Below, in pieces: positions 1-9,199 of a DNA stretch of 64,000 nt. The notes beneath the pieces are model-generated. The model saw only the letters and a list, made by a program, of their open reading frames with translations. It had not been told where the DNA came from and did no database searches. The position numbers and the translations under genes are program-made. Positions within the stretch are counted from its first letter, which is position 1, and the number at the start of each line of letters is the position of its first letter. Origin of the DNA: Microbacterium oxydans (GTDB taxonomy: Bacteria; Actinomycetota; Actinomycetes; Actinomycetales; Microbacteriaceae); contig NZ_BJOG01000010.1 of NCBI RefSeq assembly GCF_006540085.1, positions 62,001-126,000 of the forward strand, read 5' to 3'.

Positions 1-1274
1 GCGAGATCGATGGGCGAATCGATCTGGGCCGCGCCCGGGTACCCCTGGGAGGCACTCGCCTGGATCGCGTCGGTGCGCTGCACGATGGTGCCCTGCCACG
101 CGCCGAGCGGTACCGCGACGACCAGCACGGCCGCGACGAGCACCCCGATCCCGAGCTTCTTCGACCCTTTGAGCGCCTTCGCCTCCCGGACAGGCTGCTC
201 GACGAAACGGGAGAGCAGCCTCGCGAGGACCAAGGAGAGTCCGATGATGCCGAGGCCCGCCAGCATCCCCGGTTCGGATCGACCGGAGAAGACCATCCAG
301 ATGACCAGAACGGGCCAGTGGACCAGGTAGAGCGCGTAGGCGTCGCGCGACACGTACCGGAGAGGACGCGATGCGAGGAACGCCGTCGGTCCGCCGCGAG
401 CCCCGTCCCGACCGGCGATGATCACGAGCGCTGCGCAGAGGATCGGCCACAGCGCGAGATAGCCGGGGAACCCTCCCTGCACGTCGATGACGATGCCGCA
501 GACGACGATCCCGAGCACACCGATCCAGCCGAGCGTTGCTGCACCGCGGATCGGACCGCGTAGAGCGGGCAGCGCCAACGCGACCAGAGAGCCGGCGGCG
601 AACTCCCACAGCCGGGTGCGGGTGTCGAAGTAGGCGAAGTCCTGCGCACTGTTCGTCTCCAGGACGGAGAACACCAGGGACACGACGAAGATGATGCCGA
701 ACACGGCGAACAACGCGGGAACGATCAGGTGGCGACGCGTTCTGAGCGTCAGCCATACTCCGGCGAGGAGCAACGGCCACAGGACGAAGACCTGCCCCTG
801 CACCGACAGCGACCAGAAGTGCTGGAACACGCTCGGGGTCTGCGACGCACGCGCGTAGTAATCGACCTCGGAGAAGGCGAGGGTCCAGTTCTCGACGTAG
901 AACAGGCTCGACCACGCCTCGCTCCATACCCGTGGCCACTCGGTCCGCGGGAACGCGAGGAAGGCCACGGCGAGCACTCCCGCGATCGTGACAGCGGCGG
1001 CGGGGACCAAGCGCAGGAACCGTCGGATCCAGAACGACCCGAGCTGCAGCGGTCGCCCCTCTTGCATCCTCCGAGCGAACGACCCGGTGAGGAAGAACGC
1101 GGAGACCATGAGGAAGACGTCGACGCCGCCGGAGACCCGTCCGAGCCACACGTGATAGACGACGACGAGCAGGATCGCCAGGGCGCGGAGGCCGTCGATG
1201 TCGGCGCGGTGCGAGGACACTCCCCCAGAGGCGTGAGGAGCACCCGGGTACGGCGCGAGCAACGTCTGTTTCAT
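1..1274 (-). CDS. Acyltransferase-3 (OafA-like) membrane protein, 3' end cut by window edge
   Basis: Integral membrane acyltransferase of the acyltransferase-3 family, expected to move an acyl group such as acetyl onto a cell-surface sugar. Read on the complement from the ATG at 1274, 424 codons stay open to the window edge, so the C-terminus is missing. The N-terminus shows the family block ADIDGLRALAILLVV, then VVYHVW, then GGVDVFLMVSAFFLTG, followed by about ten hydrophobic segments; HFWSLSVQGQ is the counterpart of the usual SLSVEEQF, with the E-E pair replaced. A TAGGCT box lies at 1338-1343. The gene follows the flippase on the same strand with a gap of about 100 nt that holds an inverted repeat. 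Whether an SGNH domain follows cannot be seen. Family assignment is firm; the acceptor is unknown. Confidence 0.85.
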   Translation of the reverse strand, partial: MKQTLLAPYPGAPHASGGVSSHRADIDGLRALAILLVVVYHVWLGRVSGGVDVFLMVSAFFLTGSFARRMQEGRPLQLGSFWIRRFLRLVPAAAVTIAGVLAVAFLAFPRTEWPRVWSEAWSSLFYVENWTLAFSEVDYYARASQTPSVFQHFWSLSVQGQVFVLWPLLLAGVWLTLRTRRHLIVPALFAVFGIIFVVSLVFSVLETNSAQDFAYFDTRTRLWEFAAGSLVALALPALRGPIRGAATLGWIGVLGIVVCGIVIDVQGGFPGYLALWPILCAALVIIAGRDGARGGPTAFLASRPLRYVSRDAYALYLVHWPVLVIWMVFSGRSEPGMLAGLGIIGLSLVLARLLSRFVEQPVREAKALKGSKKLGIGVLVAAVLVVAVPLGAWQGTIVQRTDAIQASASQGYPGAAQIDSPIDL

Positions 1275-1337
1275 AGCGGAGCGGCCATGCCGGCGAACGG
1301 GCGCCGCGGTCTGTTCGGGGAGACCGTAGCCGCACCC

Positions 1338-1343
1338 AGCCTA
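1338..1343 (-). promoter_or_regulatory. Candidate -10 box TAGGCT for the acyltransferase gene
   Basis: TAGGCT on the complement, about 63 nt before the ATG at 1274. It is the same hexamer found before many starts in this window. No convincing -35 is visible. Confidence 0.4.
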
Positions 1344-1374
1344 ACGTCGCGACGACGGGGAGTGGTCGCGACGT
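1344..1374 (-). terminator. Perfect 10-bp inverted repeat just after the flippase gene
   Basis: ACGTCGCGAC (1344-1353) pairs perfectly with GTCGCGACGT (1365-1374) around an 11-nt loop, two bases beyond the flippase stop codon. There is no U-run after it on the minus strand. It sits directly upstream of the TAGGCT box of the next gene, so it may end flippase transcription or act as an operator. Confidence 0.5.
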
Positions 1375-1376
1375 CC

Positions 1377-2642
1377 TCAATGATCGGTCGGCGGTGTCTC
1401 CGAGGCGAGGTGGCGGGCGCTGCTCGCGCGCAGCAGCACGGTCGTGCGATAGGTCGCGACGAGCACGGCGGATGCCGCGATCACACCGACGATCCCGATG
1501 AGACCCCACAGCAGCACGGCAGGAATCATGAGCGGGAGGCTGATGACGGCGGCGACGACCGATGACTTCGCGAGCTCTCTCTCCCGGTGGAGGGCGACGA
1601 GCCCGGCGAGACCCACGATCTGCGCGACGCACTCCCCCGCGAAGCCGATCCCCGCGATGAGCGCGATCTCGAACGGGATGACGGCCTTCCCCACGGTCAA
1701 GGGGATGGAGATCGGGGTTGCCAGGAACGCGAAGCAGGCGCCGCCGAACAGCCCCACGGCCAGACCCACCCACAGCGAGCCCCTTGCGCGCAGACGGGTC
1801 TGCTCCGGTCCTGCTTCCGGCACCCACCCCTGCACGGCCTGGAGGATGGGGGCGAGTACGAGCACGCCGTACCGGTACAGCTTGTCGACGGCGGCGAAGA
1901 TCGGCAGGACGGGTTTCATGTAGACGTCGACGAGGAGCACCGGGAGCATGGTCGAGAGGTTGCCGAAGAGCACCGTCGCGAGCCCGGGGATCTGTGCGCG
2001 CATCGTCGATCCGAGCTCCTTCACCCTCGTGCGATGGAGGCGCACTCCGTCGCGCTTGCGCAGTGCGAAGAGAAGACCGCCGACGACGCCTGCGACGGTC
2101 GCGAACGCGACGCAGTAGAGGTAGGAGGTCAACGTCGGCGCGATCACCACGGCGACCAGCGCGGCGACCTGTCCCAGGACGGCAGGCAGCGCGTCGAACA
2201 CGAGCATCGCCACGGGCCTGTTGGTCCCGATGAAGTACCACGCGGCCCCGATTCCGGGGATGGCATAGGCGATCGTGGCGAGCACGGCCGCGAGCGGATC
2301 CGCGCCGAGCACGATGCCCAGGATCACGGCGAGCGGACCGACGATGAGGAACAGGAGCACTCGGGCGACGACCGAATCGGCGAGGAACTGCCGTCGGCTG
2401 CTCGCGGGGAGCGCGGAAACGGTGCTGGGGCCCGTCGCACCCCACCCGAACGCGACGAAGATCGATGCGAACTGGCCGATGATCTGGAGCACGAACAGAC
2501 GCGCCCACTCGTCGGTGCCGATCGTGCTGATCAGCAGCGGGATCGAGACGATGCCCACCACCGTGGACGCGACGATCGAGACCGAGAACAGCGCGCTCCG
2601 GCGCAGCAGGTCGTGTCGAAGCAGCGCTCCCAGCCGGCTCAC
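1377..2642 (-). CDS. Wzx-type polysaccharide flippase (MATE/MVF superfamily)
   Basis: Multi-pass membrane protein of 421 residues, predicted to flip lipid-linked saccharide units across the cytoplasmic membrane. The sequence is almost entirely hydrophobic segments, about twelve, separated by short charged loops. An early stretch SIVASTVVGIVSIPLLIS and the family-typical length support a polysaccharide transporter of the Wzx/RfbX type. The GTG start at 2642 overlaps the stop of the upstream glycosyltransferase (GTGA), which suggests translational coupling. It belongs to the minus-strand surface-polymer genes. The substrate cannot be read from the sequence. The window also has a Wzm/Wzt pair, so two export routes may coexist. 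Confidence 0.8.
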   Translation of the reverse strand: MSRLGALLRHDLLRRSALFSVSIVASTVVGIVSIPLLISTIGTDEWARLFVLQIIGQFASIFVAFGWGATGPSTVSALPASSRRQFLADSVVARVLLFLIVGPLAVILGIVLGADPLAAVLATIAYAIPGIGAAWYFIGTNRPVAMLVFDALPAVLGQVAALVAVVIAPTLTSYLYCVAFATVAGVVGGLLFALRKRDGVRLHRTRVKELGSTMRAQIPGLATVLFGNLSTMLPVLLVDVYMKPVLPIFAAVDKLYRYGVLVLAPILQAVQGWVPEAGPEQTRLRARGSLWVGLAVGLFGGACFAFLATPISIPLTVGKAVIPFEIALIAGIGFAGECVAQIVGLAGLVALHRERELAKSSVVAAVISLPLMIPAVLLWGLIGIVGVIAASAVLVATYRTTVLLRASSARHLASETPPTDH

Positions 2643-3532
2643 GCTCGCCGACCGAGCCGACCGAGCACGTCGGGCCGGATGCGACCGAGCGTGCCGCGCC
2701 TGCCATCACGCCAGCCGGCACGGACGGCGCGCAGCTGCGCGACCCGGTCCGGGGCGAGGACGCTCCCCCACAGCACCATCTCCGCCATCTTGCGATTGCG
2801 ACGCCTCATCCACCCCCGGTGGTCCGCGCCGTACTGCCGCGACAGCCACACGCTGTTGCGCACCATGTAGTAGGTCCGCCACGGAGCGTGGTACAGCACG
2901 TGCCGCTGCTTTCCGAGGATGACCAGCGGCCGTCCGAACACCGAGAGCGGCACAGCCTCCCCCAGAGCGTGCTCCATCGCGAGTCCCTCATCGACGAGGA
3001 ACCGGTAACCGGCCTCGCGTGCGCGCACGGTGAACTCGGAGTCGACCGCGTCGATGAACAGGTCCGTGCGGAACTCGCCGATCGCCTCGAACGCACCGAC
3101 CGGGAGCAGTTGCCCGGATTGGATCGGATCGAACGGGCCACCGGTCGGGTCGTTCAGCACCGGCGCTCCTCCGACGACGCCAGGCACGGCGGCCGCGACG
3201 TTCACGCCCTGCGCCTCTGCTGCGTCGATGCGGGTCAACAGACGCTCGACATGCCCGTCGGCCAGAGCGGAGTCCTGGTCGAGCGTGAGGATGTGCGTCG
3301 CCCCGATCTCGCGCGCCCGGCTGATCGCCGTGTTCAAAGCGGTCGCGATACCGCGGTTCTCCTCGGCGGAGATGACCTCGGTCCGCTCCGGGAACGTGAT
3401 GGTGTCGACGGATCGGGAGCCGTCATCGACGACCACGACGGAATCGACCTGCCGCAGGATCGACTCGATCGTGCTCGGCAGACTCTCGGGTGCACGGAAC
3501 ACCGGGATCACGGCGACTATGCGATGCGGCAT
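2639..3532 (-). CDS. Family 2 glycosyltransferase, rhamnosyltransferase-like
   Basis: Cytoplasmic inverting glycosyltransferase of 297 residues that should add a sugar, plausibly rhamnose, to a growing polymer. The N-terminus MPHRIVAVIPVFRAP is a GT2 start; VVVVDDGS and LTLDQDSAL are the nucleotide-binding and D-x-D-like motifs. The region FIDAVDSEFTVRAREAGY is typical of RfbF-like rhamnosyltransferases. The start at 3532 was chosen over longer frames because it has AGGAG seven bases upstream and begins at the fold's first beta strand. It overlaps the flippase gene by four bases. The neighbouring rml genes make dTDP-rhamnose a likely donor, but this is inference. Confidence 0.8.
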   Translation of the reverse strand: MPHRIVAVIPVFRAPESLPSTIESILRQVDSVVVVDDGSRSVDTITFPERTEVISAEENRGIATALNTAISRAREIGATHILTLDQDSALADGHVERLLTRIDAAEAQGVNVAAAVPGVVGGAPVLNDPTGGPFDPIQSGQLLPVGAFEAIGEFRTDLFIDAVDSEFTVRAREAGYRFLVDEGLAMEHALGEAVPLSVFGRPLVILGKQRHVLYHAPWRTYYMVRNSVWLSRQYGADHRGWMRRRNRKMAEMVLWGSVLAPDRVAQLRAVRAGWRDGRRGTLGRIRPDVLGRLGRRA

Positions 3533-3600
3533 CAAGTGCTCCTGTAGGGGTGGCGGGTGAACCGGACCAGCGGAGACATCCGCCGGCAACGGGCCAGACG

Positions 3601-3606
3601 ATCCTA
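3601..3606 (-). promoter_or_regulatory. Candidate -10 box TAGGAT for the glycosyltransferase-flippase operon
   Basis: TAGGAT on the complement in the 134-nt gap between the SGNH acyltransferase and the glycosyltransferase start at 3532. It would give a leader of about 60 nt containing the AGGAG site. No clear -35 is seen. Confidence 0.35.
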
Positions 3607-3666
3607 CCGAGGTCGGCTGGACGGCTCGCCCAGCGGGGGCCTCATCCCCCTGTCGAGTCCGGGTCC

Positions 3667-5811
3667 TCATCCATCGGACAGGATCTTCCCGATCGTCGCC
3701 GAGATCTCGGGAGCGAGCATCCGCACGTATTCCAGGTTCAGGTGATCGGCGTCGTAGTAGACGGGGACACCGCCGATCACGGCATAGCATCGCTCCGCAT
3801 CGCAGAAGCGATCCGTCAGATCCAGCACCGTGATCGAGTCCGAGCGCTCAGCGGCGCCGGCCATCAGGACGGGGTCTGCCGGCTGCGCGTCCGCCCGGGG
3901 ACGCGCGCAGGCCACAGGGTCCGTGGAGTTCAGCAGCACGCAGTCCACGCCGCGCACCTCCCCGTTGTACGGCGGATCCGCGATCGCCAGGACGTCGATC
4001 CCCTCGTCGGCCCACGCCGTCCAATAGTCGATCAGGCCCGCACTCATCTGCTCGAAAGCGGACGCTCCGCTGCCGTCGTCCACCAGATCCTGTCGTGCCG
4101 CCATCGCGGTGACCACCAGATCAGGCTTCGCCGTGCGGATCGTCGCGGCGAGGTCGTCCGACCAGGTGTTGCATCGATCGGCTTCCGCCTGCCCCCACGG
4201 ACCGCGGAACCCGAGGAAGTCGACATCGGCCACCGGACACCCGCCGAGATAGCTCGTCGTGACGATCCAGTTGTTCTCCCTGGCGATGTCGAAGATGGCC
4301 CCCTGCCACTGCTGTGCGTGCGAGTCGCCGACCAGCCAGACCTGCTTCGGGTCGGAAGCGCCTCCCGAGAAGTCGCACTCCAACGTCGTCTGCTTCTCTC
4401 CGTATGTGAGGATCGGCAGGAACGTCCCACATTCCGGCGGCGTGAAGAAGTACTCGTTCTTCGAGGTCATCACCGAGTACTCCGCCGGACCGAACGCGTC
4501 AGCGCAGTCCGCCCCAGGGGCCATCGCCAGCGGACCCTCGCACGACGATGCGACGACCTCGACCGGAGGTCGGTCGGCATCCACGCGCGTCTGGTACCAG
4601 GCGAGCACGCCGGCGACGAGGGCGCCGATCACGACCATGCCGACCAGCATGAGACCGACTGCTCTGCGGGTCGACGTGCGCCAGTAGCGCCACTTCTGCC
4701 CCCTGTCCTCGACGAAGGTCTTCGTGAGGGCCGCGAGGACAATCGAGATCGCGAGGACGCCCACTTTGGAGAGCGTGCTGGCTTCCGCGCCGATCACGAA
4801 CGGAGCGGCGACGATCAGCGGCCAGTGCCAGAGGTAGAGCGAGTACGAGATCCCTCCGACCCACTGGACGGGTGGCAACGCCGTCACTCTCGCGTGCCAG
4901 AGCCGCGAGTACGACGTGCCCGCGACGATGACGGCAGCGGTGCCCAGCACGGGAACCAGGGCCGCGTACCCGGGGAAGGACGTCGTGTGGTCGTACGCGA
5001 ACGCCGAGAAGGCGATCAGCACGAAGCCGAGGATGCTCACGATCTGGGCGACGATACGCGGGAGCCGCAGTCGTGCACCGAGCAGCGCGACGGCGCCGCC
5101 GACCGCGAACTCCCAGCCCCGGGTGAAGGTCGCGAAGTATGCCTGGGACGGGGCGAGGATCGTGTAAACGATGCTCGCGCCCAGCGAAAGCACGCCGACA
5201 GTCGCGACGACGAGCAGCAGCGCTCTCGAGGCGCTCCGCTCGCCACCCCCTGGCCGAGAAGACCTTCGGCCGAGGCGCGCCGAGGCGGCCAGGGCCGCGA
5301 GCAGCAGCAGGGGCCACACGATGTAGAACTGCTCCTCGACCGAGAGCGACCAATAATGCTGCACCATGCTCGCCGCGTCGTTGAGTGCCGAGTAGTTCAC
5401 CGACATCGCCGCGAGATACCAGTTCTCGACGTAACCGGCGCTCGCGGCGATCTCCCAGGCGTTGCGCGCCCACCGAGGATAGGGGAGGAACGCGATCAGC
5501 AGCACGAGGGAGACGGCGAGCACGACGAACGCCGCCGGGAGCAGGCGGCGGATGCGGCGAGCGTAGAAGGCGCCGAGCCGCACCCCGCCGGTCCGTGTCA
5601 TCTCCCCCACGAGGTGCCCGGTGATGAGGAACCCCGAGATCACGAAGAAGACATCGACGCCGACATAGCCGCCGGTGATGCGCGTCGGCCAGAGGTGGTT
5701 CAGGACGACGAGCCCGATGGCGACTGCACGCAGAGCCTGGATGTCGGTGCGGAACACACGCTCACGAGGGGCGGCCGACGGCGGTGCCGCCGTGGGCAGC
5801 GGAGCGCTCAC
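3667..5811 (-). CDS. OafA/YrhL-type acyltransferase with C-terminal SGNH domain
   Basis: Two-domain membrane O-acyltransferase of 714 residues. Residues about 20-390 form the acyltransferase-3 domain, with DIQALRAVAIGLVVLNH, then GGYVGVDVFFVISGFLITG and SLSVEEQFYIVWP, and about ten membrane segments plus one more that leads outside. Residues about 480-714 form an SGNH hydrolase-like domain with the GDSH block near 495 and the D-x-x-H block (DADHLN) near 688. This architecture O-acetylates surface glycans, with the SGNH part transferring the group on the outer face. The GTG start at 5811 overlaps the stop of the rmlC-rmlD fusion (GTGA), so it is probably the last gene of the rml operon. Confidence 0.9.
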   Translation of the reverse strand: MSAPLPTAAPPSAAPRERVFRTDIQALRAVAIGLVVLNHLWPTRITGGYVGVDVFFVISGFLITGHLVGEMTRTGGVRLGAFYARRIRRLLPAAFVVLAVSLVLLIAFLPYPRWARNAWEIAASAGYVENWYLAAMSVNYSALNDAASMVQHYWSLSVEEQFYIVWPLLLLAALAASARLGRRSSRPGGGERSASRALLLVVATVGVLSLGASIVYTILAPSQAYFATFTRGWEFAVGGAVALLGARLRLPRIVAQIVSILGFVLIAFSAFAYDHTTSFPGYAALVPVLGTAAVIVAGTSYSRLWHARVTALPPVQWVGGISYSLYLWHWPLIVAAPFVIGAEASTLSKVGVLAISIVLAALTKTFVEDRGQKWRYWRTSTRRAVGLMLVGMVVIGALVAGVLAWYQTRVDADRPPVEVVASSCEGPLAMAPGADCADAFGPAEYSVMTSKNEYFFTPPECGTFLPILTYGEKQTTLECDFSGGASDPKQVWLVGDSHAQQWQGAIFDIARENNWIVTTSYLGGCPVADVDFLGFRGPWGQAEADRCNTWSDDLAATIRTAKPDLVVTAMAARQDLVDDGSGASAFEQMSAGLIDYWTAWADEGIDVLAIADPPYNGEVRGVDCVLLNSTDPVACARPRADAQPADPVLMAGAAERSDSITVLDLTDRFCDAERCYAVIGGVPVYYDADHLNLEYVRMLAPEISATIGKILSDG

Positions 5812-7223
5812 GAACCGAGATACTCCTGCAGCAGATCGTCGCCCGTGCGAGGGTCGAAGCCGGCCGCACGCACACGCGTCAGATCGAGTTCGCTGTTGCG
5901 CGGCCGAGGAGCGATCGGACCGGATGCCGAAGCGAAGTACTGCTCCGTGGAGACACCCGTGACGCGGGACGGGTCGTGGCCCGTCAGCTGGTACACACGC
6001 CGCGCGACGTCCGCCCAGGTCACCGCGTCGCCTGCCGACGTCAGGTTGTACACGCCGGGCGCGGGGCGCACGGCGAGCAGGTGGCGGATCAGCTCGGCGA
6101 TCTGCGAGGCGAAGGTCAGCCGACCGTGCTGGTCGTCGACGACGGTCGGATCGATGCCCTTCTCGGCGAGCGAGGCCATCGTCCTCACGAAGTTGTTGCC
6201 TGCACCGATCACCCAGGATGTCCGGATGATGTAGTGCAGCGGAGCCGTGGCCACGGCGATGTCACCCGCTGCCTTCGACTGTCCGTAGACGCCGAGCGGG
6301 CAGACGGCATCGTCTTCACGGTACGGGCGCTCCCCCCACCCGTCGAAGACGTAGTCGCTCGAGACATGCACGAGCGTGATGCCGTACTCCGCGGCGATGC
6401 GAGCCAACGCCGCGGGTCCCGCGGCGTTGACCGCCCACGCGTCCCGGCGTCCTTCCGTGGTCTCGGCACGGTCGACCGCGGTGTACGCGGCGGCGTTGAT
6501 GATGGTGTCGTAGTCGCGCCACCGGCGCGCTGATCCCAGGTCGGCCGCGCCGAGGTCGATCTCGGCGCGAGTCGTCCACTCGACGTTCTCCACACCGTCG
6601 AACTCCTCGCGCAGCGCCGAGCCGAGCTGACCGGATGCGCCGATCACGAGCGTGCGACGCGGAGCGATGGGCGACACGTCCGCCAGGCGGGGGTGTGCGA
6701 GGTCCTTCTCCGAGACCTCGGCCTCCGAGAGCGGGATCGGCCACGCGATCGCGGCGGTCTCGTCGGCGAGATTGAGGAAGGAGTATGACGCGTCGGGCGA
6801 CCAGTGATCGTTCACCAGGTAGGTGTACGCCGTGTCGGGCTCGAGTGTCTGGTACGAGTTCCCGACGCCGCGCGGAACGAAGATCGCCCTGGACGGGTCG
6901 AGCTCGGCCGTGAAGACCGCACCGAAAGTCGGCCCCTCGCGCAGGTCGACCCACGCGCCGAAGATCCGCCCCGTGGCGACCGAGACCCACTTGTCCCACG
7001 GCTCGGCGTGGATGCCCCGCGTGGTGCCCACGGCATCGTTGAAGGACACGTTGTTCTGCACCGGCCCGAAATCGGGCAGGCCGAGCGCTGTCATCTTCTC
7101 GCGCTGCCAGTTCTCCTTGAACCACCCGCGCGAATCACCGTGCACTGGCAGGTCGAAGATCACCAGCCCGGGGATCCCGGTCTCCGCCCGACCGAGCTTC
7201 TTGCCGAACTCGATGTCGCTCAC
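5808..7223 (-). CDS. Fused dTDP-4-dehydrorhamnose 3,5-epimerase / reductase (RmlC-RmlD)
   Basis: Bifunctional protein of 471 residues predicted to carry out the last two steps of dTDP-L-rhamnose synthesis. Residues 1-185 match RmlC: RGIH at 69-72 holds the catalytic His, and D154 sits before AIAWP as in the His-Asp pair. Residues 190-471 match RmlD: VIGASGQLG near 193-201 is the NAD(P) loop, and YGQSK (Y313, K317) is the catalytic pair. In the RmlC part the usual VPRGFAHGF reads VPRGVGNSY, losing one conserved His. The GTG start at 7223 lies five bases after the rmlB stop; a longer open frame upstream is the shadow of rmlB. Such fusions occur in Actinobacteria. Confidence 0.88.
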   Translation of the reverse strand: MSDIEFGKKLGRAETGIPGLVIFDLPVHGDSRGWFKENWQREKMTALGLPDFGPVQNNVSFNDAVGTTRGIHAEPWDKWVSVATGRIFGAWVDLREGPTFGAVFTAELDPSRAIFVPRGVGNSYQTLEPDTAYTYLVNDHWSPDASYSFLNLADETAAIAWPIPLSEAEVSEKDLAHPRLADVSPIAPRRTLVIGASGQLGSALREEFDGVENVEWTTRAEIDLGAADLGSARRWRDYDTIINAAAYTAVDRAETTEGRRDAWAVNAAGPAALARIAAEYGITLVHVSSDYVFDGWGERPYREDDAVCPLGVYGQSKAAGDIAVATAPLHYIIRTSWVIGAGNNFVRTMASLAEKGIDPTVVDDQHGRLTFASQIAELIRHLLAVRPAPGVYNLTSAGDAVTWADVARRVYQLTGHDPSRVTGVSTEQYFASASGPIAPRPRNSELDLTRVRAAGFDPRTGDDLLQEYLGS

Positions 7224-7228
7224 GACGT

Positions 7229-9102
<1,874 letters not shown>

Positions 9103-9199
9103 ATCGTGCCACATCCCGGCGGAGAGCGCGGTGGGAGGATTCGCTTGCGCCACTTCAATCACAGTGGCATCATCTGTATCTTTCCGTCACACTAGGCAA

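Noticed and set aside
3638..3655. G-run/C-run hairpin after the SGNH acyltransferase gene as a terminator
   Set aside because: Only a 5-bp G/C stem without a U-run; too weak to call.
3490..6234. 914-residue plus-strand open frame
   Set aside because: Arginine- and histidine-rich shadow of the minus-strand acyltransferase; no recognisable domain.
9191..9199. TAGGCA directly before the GTG at 9200 as a leaderless promoter
   Set aside because: Only one base separates it from the start codon, so transcription would begin inside the gene; the promoter of this gene remains unassigned.
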